NCBI RefSeq assembly: GCF_037914945.1 | Contig: NZ_CP149787.1 | Coordinates: forward strand, 1,798,001 to 1,862,000 | Direction: 5' to 3' | DNA from: Haloterrigena sp. KLK7 | Lineage (GTDB): Archaea > Halobacteriota > Halobacteria > Halobacteriales > Natrialbaceae | Length of the DNA: 64,000 nt | Part shown: piece by piece, positions 45,239 to 54,556 of the stretch | Position numbering within the stretch: position 1 is the stretch's first letter | Layout of the letters: the number at the start of each line of letters is the position of its first letter | Made by a program: the position numbers and the translations under genes | Notes under the pieces: generated by a model | The model's input: the letters and a program-made list of their open reading frames with translations, nothing else | What the model was told of the DNA's origin: nothing | Database searches by the model: none

Positions 45239-45658
45239 ATGGGCTCGAGTAGCGACACCCCGATCGACGCCGCCACCGACTTCGAGGAACTGGCCGCACG
45301 CCTGCGCACGCAGTCTGACAACGCGCCCGGCTCCGACACCGAGCGCGTGACCATCCGCTCGCTCGAGGGCGTCACGTCCGACGCGCTGTCGGAGTTGCTC
45401 GAGGCGGAGGAGAGCGAGGGCACCGCGCCGGGCGAGCTGGTCTTCGTCCTCTCGCGGGCCAACGCCGAACTGCTCGTCGAGCGCGAGTTCGACATCGACG
45501 ACGTCGACGAACTCGAGGACGTTCTGGGACAGACGGTTCAGGTCGAAGACGAGATGCCCGACGACACGATCCTCCTGTTGGATCCGGACGCGGTCGACGG
45601 CGAGGAGATCGACGATCCCGACGCCATCGCCTGCGGGATCGTCGGTACCGACGACTGA
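45239..45658 (+). CDS. DUF5779-like acidic protein
   Basis: 139 residues, very acidic. An ordered centre includes RVTIRSLEGVTSDALSELLE, ELVFVLSRANAELLVEREF and VQVEDEMPDDTILLLDPDA. It resembles the haloarchaeal DUF5779 family, though I hold that assignment only moderately. No membrane or signal segment. Function unknown. Confidence 0.75.
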   Translation: MGSSSDTPIDAATDFEELAARLRTQSDNAPGSDTERVTIRSLEGVTSDALSELLEAEESEGTAPGELVFVLSRANAELLVEREFDIDDVDELEDVLGQTVQVEDEMPDDTILLLDPDAVDGEEIDDPDAIACGIVGTDD

Positions 45659-45757
45659 CGCCGGTCGAACGAGGCGCTGCGGTCTCGCCTTCCCCACCGC
45701 CCATCGCCCGTCTCCTGCCGCCCGTACTACTTTCTACGGATCCGCTGTGGCCACGGT

Positions 45758-47101
45758 ATGCGCTATCTGGAGGTGACGGTTCCCGAGGGGAAGCGAGCGA
45801 CCGTCCTCGAGATCCTCGAGGACGAGGGGATCGACTACGTCGTCAGCGACGAGACCAGCGGCCGGGGCTACGCCGCCGTCGTCCGGTTTCCGGTCCCGAC
45901 GCGGGCCGTCGAACCGCTCCTCGATCGGCTGACGCGGGCGGGGATCGGCGACGAGGCCAGCGTCGTCGTGATCAACGCGGAGACGGTCCTCTCCGAGCAG
46001 TTCTCGACGCTCCGGGATCGGTACAGTCAGGGCGGTCAACTCGGCGCTCGCACCTCGCGGCAGGTGTTGCGCACGAAGGCCGACGAACTCACGCCCCCGT
46101 TTTCGATCTACGCGGTCATGCTGCTGATCAGCGCCGTCGTCGCCACGGCCGGGCTGCTGGCCGACTCGCCGGCGGTCGTGATCGGCGCCATGGTCATCGC
46201 GCCCCTGCTCGGGCCGGCGCTCGCAGCCAACGTCGGCATCGTCACCGGCGACGCCCGCCTCAAGTCGACCGGCTTCACCTACCAGGCCATCGGGGTGGCG
46301 ATGGTCGTCGTCGCCTCGATCGGACTCGCGACGCTCGCCCGGTTCGCCGGCCTCGAGCCCGCGGGGGTCGACATCGTCGTCGCCACCGAACTCGAGGAGC
46401 GGGTCGCGCCCAACCTGTTCTCGCTGGCGGTCGCCCTCGGCGCTGGGATTGCCGGCATCCTGAGCCTCACGCGGGGGTTCTCGGAGGCCATCGTCGGCGT
46501 CATGATCGCCGCGGCGCTCATTCCGCCGTCGGCCGCGGTCGGGATCACGGTCGCCTGGGGGATGTCCGGCGCGGCGATCGGCGCCGCCGTCCTCGTGATC
46601 GTCAACCTCCTGTCGATCAACCTCGCCGCGCTGGCCACGCTGTGGATCGCCGGCTACCGCCCGCAGGGGCTGTTCGAGGTCTCGCCCACGCGGACGCCGA
46701 CGTACACCTACGCGGCGATCTTCGGGGTCGGGTTGCTGGTGCTGGCGGCGCCGCTGGCCGGCGTCACGCTGCTGGAGTTCCACACGACCGAACTCGAGTC
46801 GGCGGCCGAGGACGAGGTCGACGCGGTGCTCGCGGAGCCACAGTACGACGGCCTCGAGTCGGACGACGTCGCGGTCGAACTCGACGGCGACTACCCGATC
46901 CAGTCGGTCGAGCGGGTCGTCGTCACGGTCACCGGTCGGAATCCGGACCCGGAGTCGGGGCTGGCGGACCGCCTCTACGAGGAGATCAGCCCCCACAGCG
47001 ACGAGTCGCTGATCGTCGAGGTGCGGTACGTCGTCGCCGAGGAGCGCGGCGACGAGTCCGAGACGCAGCGGGTGGCGATTCGGACCGCGGACGGGACGTG
47101 A
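45758..47101 (+). CDS. TIGR00341/DUF389 membrane protein
   Basis: 447 residues. A soluble N-terminal ferredoxin-like domain of about 110 residues (MRYLEVTVPEGKRATVLEIL) precedes about seven membrane helices with the DUF389 motif VIGAMVIAPLLGPALA near residues 148-163. A soluble C-terminal domain follows (about 350-447). Likely a transporter or channel; the family is uncharacterised. The next small frame overlaps its stop by four bases. Confidence 0.9.
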   Translation: MRYLEVTVPEGKRATVLEILEDEGIDYVVSDETSGRGYAAVVRFPVPTRAVEPLLDRLTRAGIGDEASVVVINAETVLSEQFSTLRDRYSQGGQLGARTSRQVLRTKADELTPPFSIYAVMLLISAVVATAGLLADSPAVVIGAMVIAPLLGPALAANVGIVTGDARLKSTGFTYQAIGVAMVVVASIGLATLARFAGLEPAGVDIVVATELEERVAPNLFSLAVALGAGIAGILSLTRGFSEAIVGVMIAAALIPPSAAVGITVAWGMSGAAIGAAVLVIVNLLSINLAALATLWIAGYRPQGLFEVSPTRTPTYTYAAIFGVGLLVLAAPLAGVTLLEFHTTELESAAEDEVDAVLAEPQYDGLESDDVAVELDGDYPIQSVERVVVTVTGRNPDPESGLADRLYEEISPHSDESLIVEVRYVVAEERGDESETQRVAIRTADGT

Positions 47102-47289
47102 GCGAGGAACGTCGGGCGGTCCTCGAGGGAATCGCCGCCGCGCAGGACCGCTCGATCGCGGCCGGCCGCTACGGCGACTTCCCGGGACTGAACGAGGATC
47201 CCGCGCGGTCGCTCTTCGGCGACAACTACGACCGACTCGTCGCGACCTGCTCCCGAGTGAGGGGTCTCTCGACGAGGAAACCGTTTTAG
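47098..47289 (+). CDS. Small coupled ORF downstream of DUF389
   Basis: 63 residues from GTG 47098, overlapping the preceding stop as GTGA. The first part (RRAVLEGIAAAQDRSIAAG) is helical and DNYDRLVATC looks ordered, while the tail RVRGLSTRKPF is less protein-like. The overlap is the main evidence. It may be a real coupled gene or a decayed 3' fragment. Confidence 0.4.
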   Translation: MSEERRAVLEGIAAAQDRSIAAGRYGDFPGLNEDPARSLFGDNYDRLVATCSRVRGLSTRKPF

Positions 47290-47312
47290 TGTAGCAGCAA
47301 TAACACGTTCGT

Positions 47313-47573
47313 ATGGTCCGGAGTATCCCGCGAAATCGGTACGTCGCCCGATCGACGTGGACGACGCTGAGTTGCGAGACGCTGGCGTTGCTGACGTCCG
47401 TCGCAATTATCGCGCTCTCGGCGTCACTTCTCACGGCGTCGATGGGCGCACCGGAAGACGTCGTCACGATCGGAGTCGCGGCCGTCGGCACGGTCGCCCT
47501 CGGACTCGCGCTCGTCCGGCTCTTCACCTACCTCGAGGCCAACGGACTGCCGGTTCTCGAGCGGTCGCAGTAG
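47313..47573 (+). CDS. Small two-helix membrane protein
   Basis: 86 residues. A basic N-terminus (MVRSIPRNRYVARSTWTTL) is followed by two membrane helices (about 24-45 and 50-72) and a short tail. It is convergent with the MATE transporter, with ten bases between stops. No known domain; likely real from its composition and clean start. Confidence 0.6.
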   Translation: MVRSIPRNRYVARSTWTTLSCETLALLTSVAIIALSASLLTASMGAPEDVVTIGVAAVGTVALGLALVRLFTYLEANGLPVLERSQ

Positions 47574-47583
47574 CGCCCGTCGA

Positions 47584-49017
47584 TCACTGTTCTGCGGTCT
47601 CGGATGACGGTCGATACCGCCGACTCACGACCTTCCAGCGGCCGCTCCGGAACAGCCAGTAGTTGATCCCGCCGGGGACGGCGGTCTCGAGCAGCAAGGC
47701 GAGATAGAGGCCCGCGACGTCGAGCGCGGTCACCAGCCCCAGCGCGGCCGCCGGGAGGGCGAAGCCGTAGCGACCGACCAGCGAGGCGACGAACGGCCAC
47801 CGCGTGTCACCGGCGCCGAGCAGCGCGCCCGAGGCGGCGCCGTCGATACCGAACCCGATCGAACTCACGGCGCCGACGGCGACGAACGCGCTCGCGAGCG
47901 CGAGTCCGTCCGATCCCACGAACAGGCTCGCGATCGGATCCGCGAACGCGACGACCAGGACGGCGATCGTCGCGTAACAGAGCGCCGAGAGCCGGATGAT
48001 CCCCATGCCGTAGGCGCCGGCCCCCGCCTCGTCGTTCGCGCCGAGTCGCTGGCCGACCAGCGAACTCGCGGCCAGCGAGAGCCCCCAGTTGACGCTGTTG
48101 ATCAGCGCGCGCACCCGTCGGCCGACCTCGAGGGCGGTGACGACCACTGGACCGAAGGAGCCGGCGACCCACAGCAGCGGGAAGACGACGATCCCCTGGG
48201 CGAGCCGGCGGCCGATCTCCGGCGCGGAGATCTCGACGAGCTGGGCCAGCAGCGTCGGCTCGAGCCACGGTCCCGAGCGCGTGAGCGGAACCGGGCTGGA
48301 TTCCATCCCGAGGACGCCGTAGGATCGGCCGACCATCCCCCACGCGAGGACGACCGTCACGAACCCCGTCGAGAGCGTGGTGCCGATCGCCGCGCCGGCG
48401 ACGCCCAGGCCGAACCCGAAGATGAGCAGGCCGCTGATGAGGATATTGAGCGCGGCGCCGCCCGCGCGGGCGACCATCTCCGTGAACGTGTCGCCGACGC
48501 CGGTGTAGGTGCGGCTGGCGATCAGGTTGAGCAGTTCGAACAGGACGGCCGGCGCGACGTAGGTGAGGTAGGTCGCGCCGTGTGCGATCGATTCCGGCTC
48601 GGCGTCGAACAGCCCGATCAGCGGGTCGGCGAGGAGCAGAAACGCGGCGGCGAGCGGGAGCGCGATCCCGACGGCCAGCAGGACGCTCTGGGTGACCACC
48701 AGCGAGGCGCGGCCGGTCTCCGCGCCGCCGTAGTTCTGCGAGACGAGGCTGACGGTGCCGCCCGCGAGCCCGAGTCCGAGCATCGTGACGATCTCCCAGA
48801 ACGCGAGCGCGTAGGCCAGCCCCGCGGTACCGGCCGTGCCGACGGCGACGCCGACCATCGCGAGGTCGGCCGTCTGCTTGGACATGATCGCGAAGCCGGT
48901 GACGATCCGGGGCCACGCGAGGTCGACGGTCGGGCGGAACCGCTCGGCGTCGATGATCCCGCAACGCTCGAGCGTTCGCGCGAGGAACGCGACGACGGTC
49001 GTCTGCCACCCTGCCAT
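47584..49017 (-). CDS. MATE family efflux transporter
   Basis: 477 residues, twelve membrane helices in two related halves. The first half has VSLVSQNYGGAETGRASLV and the second LAASSLVGQRLGANDEAGAG, the paired MATE motifs. Exports cationic drugs or metabolites in exchange for Na+ or H+. It is similar to other haloarchaeal MATE proteins of the DinF/NorM-like group; the substrate is unknown. Confidence 0.94.
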   Translation of the reverse strand: MAGWQTTVVAFLARTLERCGIIDAERFRPTVDLAWPRIVTGFAIMSKQTADLAMVGVAVGTAGTAGLAYALAFWEIVTMLGLGLAGGTVSLVSQNYGGAETGRASLVVTQSVLLAVGIALPLAAAFLLLADPLIGLFDAEPESIAHGATYLTYVAPAVLFELLNLIASRTYTGVGDTFTEMVARAGGAALNILISGLLIFGFGLGVAGAAIGTTLSTGFVTVVLAWGMVGRSYGVLGMESSPVPLTRSGPWLEPTLLAQLVEISAPEIGRRLAQGIVVFPLLWVAGSFGPVVVTALEVGRRVRALINSVNWGLSLAASSLVGQRLGANDEAGAGAYGMGIIRLSALCYATIAVLVVAFADPIASLFVGSDGLALASAFVAVGAVSSIGFGIDGAASGALLGAGDTRWPFVASLVGRYGFALPAAALGLVTALDVAGLYLALLLETAVPGGINYWLFRSGRWKVVSRRYRPSSETAEQ

Positions 49018-49100
49018 CCCTCGGTGGTTTCCCGAGCGCGCCCTTCCGTCTGTCGTCTACGGCTCGAGGACGCTGGACCGACGGATCGCTGCCGGATCCC

Positions 49101-50192
49101 TCAGCGGAGCAGTCGCGAGACCATCGCCCGCAGGTGCGACGGGGAGACGAGCGACGTCGGACGGTCCATGTGGACGCCGATCTCGCCGGCGAGCGCGCCG
49201 AGGCCGACGTGCTGGACTGGCTCCGGGAGCGAGTAGGCCCGGCGGAGCCAGTGGCCCAGTTCCTGCTCGCGCTCGAGGTCCTCGCGCCAGGCGCGTTCGT
49301 AGGCCGCGAGCGTCGTCGGCCGATCGGGATCGATCTCGCGGACGGCGTGGTCGGCGCTGGTCATGCCGTAGAGGATGCCCCCGCCGGTGAACGGCTTGGT
49401 CTGGGCGGCCGCGTCGCCGATCAGGAACGCGCGGCGGGTCGTCACGCGGTCGGGCGGCCCGATCGGGATCGCGCCCGAACAGCGGTGCGAGACGTCGATC
49501 TCGTAGCCGTCGATCAGTTCCTCGAAGTGCTTGGTGACCTGCACGCCCGGCGGCGCGGCCAGTCCGTACTCGACGCCCGCCGACCCCCGCGGGATGCGCC
49601 ACGCGAAGAACGTCGGCGCGGTGAGGTGGACGTCGACGAAGTCCTGGTGGTCCTCCTCCTCGGAGAACGCGAGGACGCCGTGGAGCAACTCCTCGGGTTC
49701 GGGCAGTCCGAGTTCCTCCCGAACCCGCGAGCGCGGACCGTCACAGCCCGCGAGCATCTTCGCCTCGAACTCGAGGGCGCCGTCGGGACCGCTGGCGACG
49801 ACCTCGACGCGGTCGCGGCGCTCCGTCACGTCGGTCACGGTGTGCTCCTCGCGGACGTCCGCGCCGGCCTCGCGGGCGAGGTCCGCGAGGTGGCGGTCCA
49901 GTCCGACGCGGTCGATGACGTTCGAGGCGACCTCCCGCTTGTAGAAGGGGTAGGCCTCGCTGCGCGGCCCGCCGACGTGGAACCGGGCGCCGTAGATCTC
50001 GTTCTGGAACAGCTCCTCGCGGGCGCCCTCGCCCGTGAACTCCCAGACGTCCGTGCTCACGTGGCCGGAACAGGCCAGCGGCTCGCCGACCCGCCCCTTC
50101 TCGAGGGCCAGCACGTCGTACCCTTCCTCGGCGGCTCGGCGAGCGAACCGAGCTCCCGGCGGGCCGACGCCGACGACGACGAAATCGTACAT
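49101..50192 (-). CDS. Geranylgeranyl-reductase family flavoprotein
   Basis: 363 residues from ATG 50192 (MYDFVVVGVGPPGARFARRA). FAD-binding Rossmann motif near the N-terminus, then LAGCDGPRSRVREELG and the second FAD motif RAFLIGDAAAQTKPFTGGGI. This is the digeranylgeranylglycerophospholipid-reductase-like family, which saturates isoprenoid chains of archaeal lipids or menaquinone. The open frame continues to 51170 only antisense to the cyclase gene. The exact substrate is open; cells often have several paralogues. Confidence 0.9.
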   Translation of the reverse strand: MYDFVVVGVGPPGARFARRAAEEGYDVLALEKGRVGEPLACSGHVSTDVWEFTGEGAREELFQNEIYGARFHVGGPRSEAYPFYKREVASNVIDRVGLDRHLADLAREAGADVREEHTVTDVTERRDRVEVVASGPDGALEFEAKMLAGCDGPRSRVREELGLPEPEELLHGVLAFSEEEDHQDFVDVHLTAPTFFAWRIPRGSAGVEYGLAAPPGVQVTKHFEELIDGYEIDVSHRCSGAIPIGPPDRVTTRRAFLIGDAAAQTKPFTGGGILYGMTSADHAVREIDPDRPTTLAAYERAWREDLEREQELGHWLRRAYSLPEPVQHVGLGALAGEIGVHMDRPTSLVSPSHLRAMVSRLLR

Positions 50193-50366
50193 GTCCAGCA
50201 CGTTCACGCCGGGCAGTAAATAGTTTCTCGAGATTCGCTCGCCGCTGCCGTCGCCCGCGAAACTCGCATCGTCCGTCGTCCGCGACGGTGGCCCGACGCT
50301 CGAGCGGGCCGCGTTGACGGCCGCGGTGCACTTACTTTCAAATGCTAGCTTCCAGTCGTGGCTACT

Positions 50367-51191
50367 ATGAGTGAATTGTTGACATCCGACGATGCCGCGC
50401 TGATCGACCTGAGCATCGGCCTCGAGGACGGGCCGCCGAGCGAACCGATGCCGCCGTCGATCGACGCCTTCGACCACGAGGTCGGCGCCGAACGGCTCGC
50501 CGAGAACCTCCGGGAGCTGGGCCACGACGTCGATGCCGAGGATTTCCCGGCGGGGATGGGACTCGCGTGGGAGGACCTCGAGGTCATCCCGCACGCGGGC
50601 ACCCACCTCGACGCGCCGTGGCACTACGGCCCCGAGGTCGACGGCGAACCGGCGAAGACGATCGAGGAGATCCCCCTCGAGTGGTGTCGCGGGAACGCCG
50701 TCGTCCTCGATTTCCGGTGGATGGATCCGGGCGAGGAGATCGGCGTCGCCGACCTCGAGGAGGCCCTCGCGGCCCTCGAGCACGACCTCTCGCCGGGCGA
50801 GATCGTCCTGATCCAGACCGGCGCCGACGAGCTGTGGGGCACGCCCGAGTACCTCACGCAGTTCCCCGGCATGAGCGCCGAGGGAACGAAGTTCCTCGTC
50901 GAGCGGGGGGTGAAGGTGATCGGAACCGACGCCTACGGCTTCGACAAGCCGTTCGCCGAGATGGGCCGACGGTACGTCGACTCCGGCGACGAGTCGGAGC
51001 TGTGGCCGGCCCACTTCGCCGGTCGCGAGGTCGAGTACTGCCAGATCGAGAAGATGGCCAACCTCGACGCGCTTCCGCGGCGGACGGAGGTGCCGATCGT
51101 CGCGTTCCCGATCAAGATCGAGGGCGGGAGCGCTGGCTGGGTCCGTCCGGTCGCTTTCGTCGAGGAGCACGAAACGGCGGGTGAAGCATGA
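50367..51191 (+). CDS. Cyclase family (kynurenine-formamidase-like) metal hydrolase
   Basis: 274 residues from ATG 50367; GTG 50358 is an alternative three codons upstream. The metal site HAGTHLDAPWHY (HxGTHxDxPxH) near residue 73 marks the cyclase/KynB family. FPGMSAEGTKFLVERGVKVIGTDAYGFD is the second conserved block. It opens N-formyl- or cyclic-type bonds. Coupled by a four-base overlap to a FAH gene, so it probably feeds an aromatic-ring or beta-keto-acid degradation step. Confidence 0.9.
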   Translation: MSELLTSDDAALIDLSIGLEDGPPSEPMPPSIDAFDHEVGAERLAENLRELGHDVDAEDFPAGMGLAWEDLEVIPHAGTHLDAPWHYGPEVDGEPAKTIEEIPLEWCRGNAVVLDFRWMDPGEEIGVADLEEALAALEHDLSPGEIVLIQTGADELWGTPEYLTQFPGMSAEGTKFLVERGVKVIGTDAYGFDKPFAEMGRRYVDSGDESELWPAHFAGREVEYCQIEKMANLDALPRRTEVPIVAFPIKIEGGSAGWVRPVAFVEEHETAGEA

Positions 51192-52183
51192 AACTCGCCA
51201 CGTTCGAGGTCGAGACCCCCATCGGCCCCGTCGAGCGCATCGGGGCCGTCGCCGAAGCGACCGAGGACGAGGACGCGCCCGCGGGAGCCGCGACGCTGGT
51301 CGACCTCACCGCCGCCTACGGCGCCGCCCTCGAGGCCGAGGGCGAACCCGCACCGGCCGATCTCGCGCGGGCGCACGTCCCGCCGGAGATGATCGCCTTC
51401 CTCGAGCGCGGCGATCGGGCGATCGAAGACGCCCGCGAGGCCCTCGAGTACGCGGCCGAGACAGACGCCGAGCGCGGCCCCGGCGGCGCGAAACTCCGGT
51501 ACGAGCCCGACGAGTACGACCTGCTCGCGCCCCTTCCTCGCCCCAACTCGCTGCGGGACTTCATGGCCATCGAGGAGCACGTCGAAAACAGCATGGACGG
51601 CGAGATCCCCGACGTCTGGTACGACCTGCCGGTCTATTACAAAGGCAACGCCGACAGCGTCATCGCGCCCGGCGAGACGATCCAGTGGCCCGCGTATTCC
51701 TCGATCATGGACTACGAACTCGAGATCGCGGCCGTGATCGGAACGCGGGGTCGGGACATCGACGCCGAACATGCGGAGGAGCACGTCGCCGGCTACACCG
51801 TCTTCAACGACTTCAGCGCACGCGATATCCAGGGCGAGGAGATGGCGGGTCGACTGGGTCCGGCGAAGGGGAAGGACTTCGCGAACGGCCTCGGTCCCTA
51901 CGTCGTGCCCGCCGACGACATCGACGTCCTCGAGGCGCCGATGACCGCCCGCGTCGACGGCGAGGTCTGGTCCGAGGGCACCGTCGACGAGATGTATCAC
52001 TCCTTCGCCGACATCATCGAACACGTCTCGCAGTCAGAGACGCTCCACCCCGGCGACGTCATCGGCAGCGGCACCGTCGGCGAGGGCTGTGGCCTCGAGT
52101 TGGGCCGGTTCCTCGAGGACGGATCGACCGTGGAACTCGAGATCGAGGGGATCGGCGCCCTCGAGCACGCGGTCGTCGAGTGA
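51188..52183 (+). CDS. Fumarylacetoacetate hydrolase family protein
   Basis: 331 residues. C-terminal FAH domain with metal ligands in EIAAVIG, FNDFSARDIQGEEM and GPAKGKDFANGLGPYVV; the N-terminal half (about 1-100) is an extra domain. Members cleave carbon-carbon bonds of diketo acids or decarboxylate oxaloacetate. It starts within the stop of the cyclase gene (ATGA). Together they look like a small catabolic pair. Confidence 0.92.
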   Translation: MKLATFEVETPIGPVERIGAVAEATEDEDAPAGAATLVDLTAAYGAALEAEGEPAPADLARAHVPPEMIAFLERGDRAIEDAREALEYAAETDAERGPGGAKLRYEPDEYDLLAPLPRPNSLRDFMAIEEHVENSMDGEIPDVWYDLPVYYKGNADSVIAPGETIQWPAYSSIMDYELEIAAVIGTRGRDIDAEHAEEHVAGYTVFNDFSARDIQGEEMAGRLGPAKGKDFANGLGPYVVPADDIDVLEAPMTARVDGEVWSEGTVDEMYHSFADIIEHVSQSETLHPGDVIGSGTVGEGCGLELGRFLEDGSTVELEIEGIGALEHAVVE

Positions 52184-52249
52184 CCGACGGCCCCGTGCAC
52201 CGATTTCCAGGTGGCGCGTCGACCGTCTCACCGCGCGGAGGCGGATCGC

Positions 52250-52963
52250 TCAGGTCGTCGTCGAACGCGACTGATCGCCGAGTTCCGGCGGTACCTCGGC
52301 GCCTTCGATCGCTTCGAGGGACTCGGTGTTCTTCTCGACGTCGACGTGCCAGCGGTCGATCTCGTCCTCGTATCGCCCGAGGAGGGTCGAGACCTCCGCT
52401 CTGAGCGCGTCGTCCGTGACGTTCACCTCGAAGCTGAACCGATCGCCGTCGTCCCCGATCGGCCGCTGGACGTTGGCACTGATGAGTTCGTTATCGAAAT
52501 AACACGGTGCGAGCTGCGTCATGACGTGTCGGTAGACGCTCTTCTCGACGGTTCGAACCGCTTTTCGGCTCACCGAGTCGGCCGCTCGCGCCGCGCGGTC
52601 GAGCGCCTCGGTTCCGTTCTCGACCGCCTCGTCGACCTCGCGGTCCTCGAGCGCCGCGTACGACGCCGACAGCTTCTCGCCGGCGGCCTGTAGGTCCTCG
52701 TCGGGTTCCGCCCCCTCTCGCTCGCCTTCGCCTTCGTCGACGCTCGCCTGTTCGGCGGTCTTCTCTTTGACGTCTCGCTCGAAGTCCTCGTGGGCCTTCG
52801 GGCGCCACTCGTTCCACTCGTCGAACGCGGCGGCGAACCGACCGTCGTCTCCGTCGTCGGTTTCGACATCGAGTTCTCGAAGCGCTTGGGTGATTCGCTC
52901 TCCGTGTTCGACTACCGTCCCCCAGTCACCGCCTACTTTGAATCCGGAGATGCTCTCTTCCAC
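52250..52963 (-). CDS. DUF5828 family protein
   Basis: 237 residues from GTG 52963 (reads MEESISGFKVGGDWGTVVEH). The in-frame ATG at 53002 adds thirteen residues unlike the family. A conserved N-terminal block is followed by a highly charged helical middle (about 80-140) and a C-terminal alpha/beta domain (VMTQLAPCYFDNELISANVQ). Haloarchaea-specific family without known function. Confidence 0.83.
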   Translation of the reverse strand: MEESISGFKVGGDWGTVVEHGERITQALRELDVETDDGDDGRFAAAFDEWNEWRPKAHEDFERDVKEKTAEQASVDEGEGEREGAEPDEDLQAAGEKLSASYAALEDREVDEAVENGTEALDRAARAADSVSRKAVRTVEKSVYRHVMTQLAPCYFDNELISANVQRPIGDDGDRFSFEVNVTDDALRAEVSTLLGRYEDEIDRWHVDVEKNTESLEAIEGAEVPPELGDQSRSTTT

Positions 52964-53136
52964 GATAGCTGAATATAGGAGATCAGCAGTATAAGCGCTC
53001 ACACCCGGAGATATTTGGTACTCGGCTCAGTGACCGGTGTCTGGGACCAGTCAGTTTTACGATACTAGGCGGATTACGGATACCGTACCGGCTATCGGAC
53101 GGCGGGAGAGCGGACGGGGATCGGACCCTACGAGAC

Positions 53137-53772
53137 CTAATCGCCGGTCGCCTCGAGTAGCTCCCAGAAGCGATCGACGTCGCCCTCGAACCGGTCGAGC
53201 AGCGCTCGCATGTCCTGCCGGTGTTCCTCGGTGACTTTCACGTGGACCATCCCCTCGTCGGGCTGGCCGTAGACGACGCTGCCGCCCTCGGGAGCGGCGA
53301 CGATCGCCGGCAGGGCGACCAGATCCTCCTCGCCCTCGACGAGGATCGTCGTCGGCTCGTCGCGGGCCAGTCCCTCGAGGAGGGCCTCGACGACCGCCTG
53401 CGAGATCTCCGCGGGCGGGTTGACGACCTCGACGGTCGTTCCCTCGGTGACGGTCTCGCGGATCTCCTCGTCGACGGCCGACCGCTTGGTCCGCTCGTCG
53501 ACGAGCGCGACGTCCGGCGGGCGACCCGCCTGCAGGAAGTGGTAGGTGACGACGTCGCCGACGGCGATCAGCGGGCCGTCGACGTCCTCGAGAAGCCGGT
53601 CGGCGTCGGTCTCGATCGGTCCCATCGGCTCCTTGAGTTCGTGGCGGAGCTCGTCGGGCAGGACCAGTAACTGCTCGTCGATATCGGGAGTCGACGCCGC
53701 TCCGTCCGCATCCGCGTTTGCGTTCGCATCCGCGTCCGCGTCCGTCTCCGCGGGAGAATCGTCGCGGGTCAC
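53137..53772 (-). CDS. GTP-dependent dephospho-CoA kinase
   Basis: 211 residues, archaeal DUF359 family, which completes coenzyme A synthesis using GTP. Conserved stretches: LLEDVDGPLIAVGDVVTYHF, DVALVDERTKRS, VVNPPAEISQAV and VEGEEDLVALPAI, containing the catalytic aspartates and glutamate. The first about 25 residues are a low-complexity Asp/Ala run from a hexamer repeat. It is the last gene of the aIF2-gamma operon, seven bases after spt4. Confidence 0.92.
   Translation of the reverse strand: MTRDDSPAETDADADANANADADGAASTPDIDEQLLVLPDELRHELKEPMGPIETDADRLLEDVDGPLIAVGDVVTYHFLQAGRPPDVALVDERTKRSAVDEEIRETVTEGTTVEVVNPPAEISQAVVEALLEGLARDEPTTILVEGEEDLVALPAIVAAPEGGSVVYGQPDEGMVHVKVTEEHRQDMRALLDRFEGDVDRFWELLEATGD
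53705..53752. repeat. In-frame hexanucleotide tandem repeat
   Basis: Eight imperfect units of TCCGCG/TCCGCA, encoding Asp/Asn-Ala pairs (DADADANANADADG) at the N-terminus of the dephospho-CoA kinase. Slippage would change its length without breaking the frame. Confidence 0.75.
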
Positions 53773-53779
53773 GGCACCG

Positions 53780-53977
53780 TTAGCGGACTTTCAGCGCGTA
53801 CGCGCCGGGCTCGGTGACTTGCATCTCGGTGGCGATCTCGCTGTCCTCGGGGTGGGCGATGACGACGTAGCCGGCCCAGTCCTCGGTCAGCGACGAGGAG
53901 TTACAGCTCTCGCAGGTGTCGTTGTCGGGTTCGTTGACCCGGTGACACTCGCGACAGACGAGGCGATCCGATGCCAT
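53780..53977 (-). CDS. spt4: Transcription elongation factor Spt4
   Basis: 65 residues. Zinc-binding CRECHRVN ... CESCNSSSL (two CxxC pairs) and the C-terminal DWAGYVVIAHPEDSEIA that contacts Spt5. It forms the Spt4-Spt5 clamp on RNA polymerase. It lies two bases downstream of rpoE', the normal archaeal order. Confidence 0.96.
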   Translation of the reverse strand: MASDRLVCRECHRVNEPDNDTCESCNSSSLTEDWAGYVVIAHPEDSEIATEMQVTEPGAYALKVR

Positions 53978-53979
53978 GG

Positions 53980-54555
53980 TTACTCACCCTCGGCCGTCGT
54001 CGCTTCGCGTTTCTCGTGTTCCTCCTCGAGCCAGCCGTGTTTGCCCAGGCCGGGCTGTTTCGCGGTGAGGCCGATCTTCGAGTCCCGCGGGTTGCGCTCG
54101 TCGATGCTCTTGGTGACGATCCGGGCGCGGACGGCGTCGTCGACGCCGAGCGCGCGGTCGGACTCGTTCGAGGAGAGCCGCTGGTTCTCGCCGTCGAAGG
54201 CGAGGTACTCGTCGCTGATCTGCGAGACGTGCAACAGGCCGTCGACCGGGCCGATGCCGACGAAGGCGCCGAACTCGACGACTTCGACGACGGTGCCGTC
54301 GACGACTTCCTGCATCTGCGGATCGAAGGTGACCGCGTCGAACTCGGCCTCGTAGTAGACGCCCGGACGGTTCGGGAGGACGGTCCCCTCGCCGATGTCG
54401 TGGACCTCGGTGACCGAGACGACGCTGCCGACCTCCTCGTCCATGCGCCCCTCGAGTTTGTCCTGCAGCAGTCGCTTCACGAGGTCCGGCGAGACGTCGC
54501 CGAGCTCCTCCGGCGGTACTTCTACCGTGTCTTTCAGTTTGACCCGTTTGTACAT
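53980..54555 (-). CDS. rpoE1: DNA-directed RNA polymerase subunit E' (Rpo7)
   Basis: 191 residues. N-terminal RNP-like domain (MYKRVKLKDTVEVPPEELGD) and a C-terminal S1/OB domain (VDGTVVEVVEFGAFVGIGPV, then LLHVSQIS). With Rpo4 it makes the polymerase stalk. The start is one base from the PIN gene stop. Family length is normal. Confidence 0.96.
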   Translation of the reverse strand: MYKRVKLKDTVEVPPEELGDVSPDLVKRLLQDKLEGRMDEEVGSVVSVTEVHDIGEGTVLPNRPGVYYEAEFDAVTFDPQMQEVVDGTVVEVVEFGAFVGIGPVDGLLHVSQISDEYLAFDGENQRLSSNESDRALGVDDAVRARIVTKSIDERNPRDSKIGLTAKQPGLGKHGWLEEEHEKREATTAEGE

Positions 54556-54556
54556 T

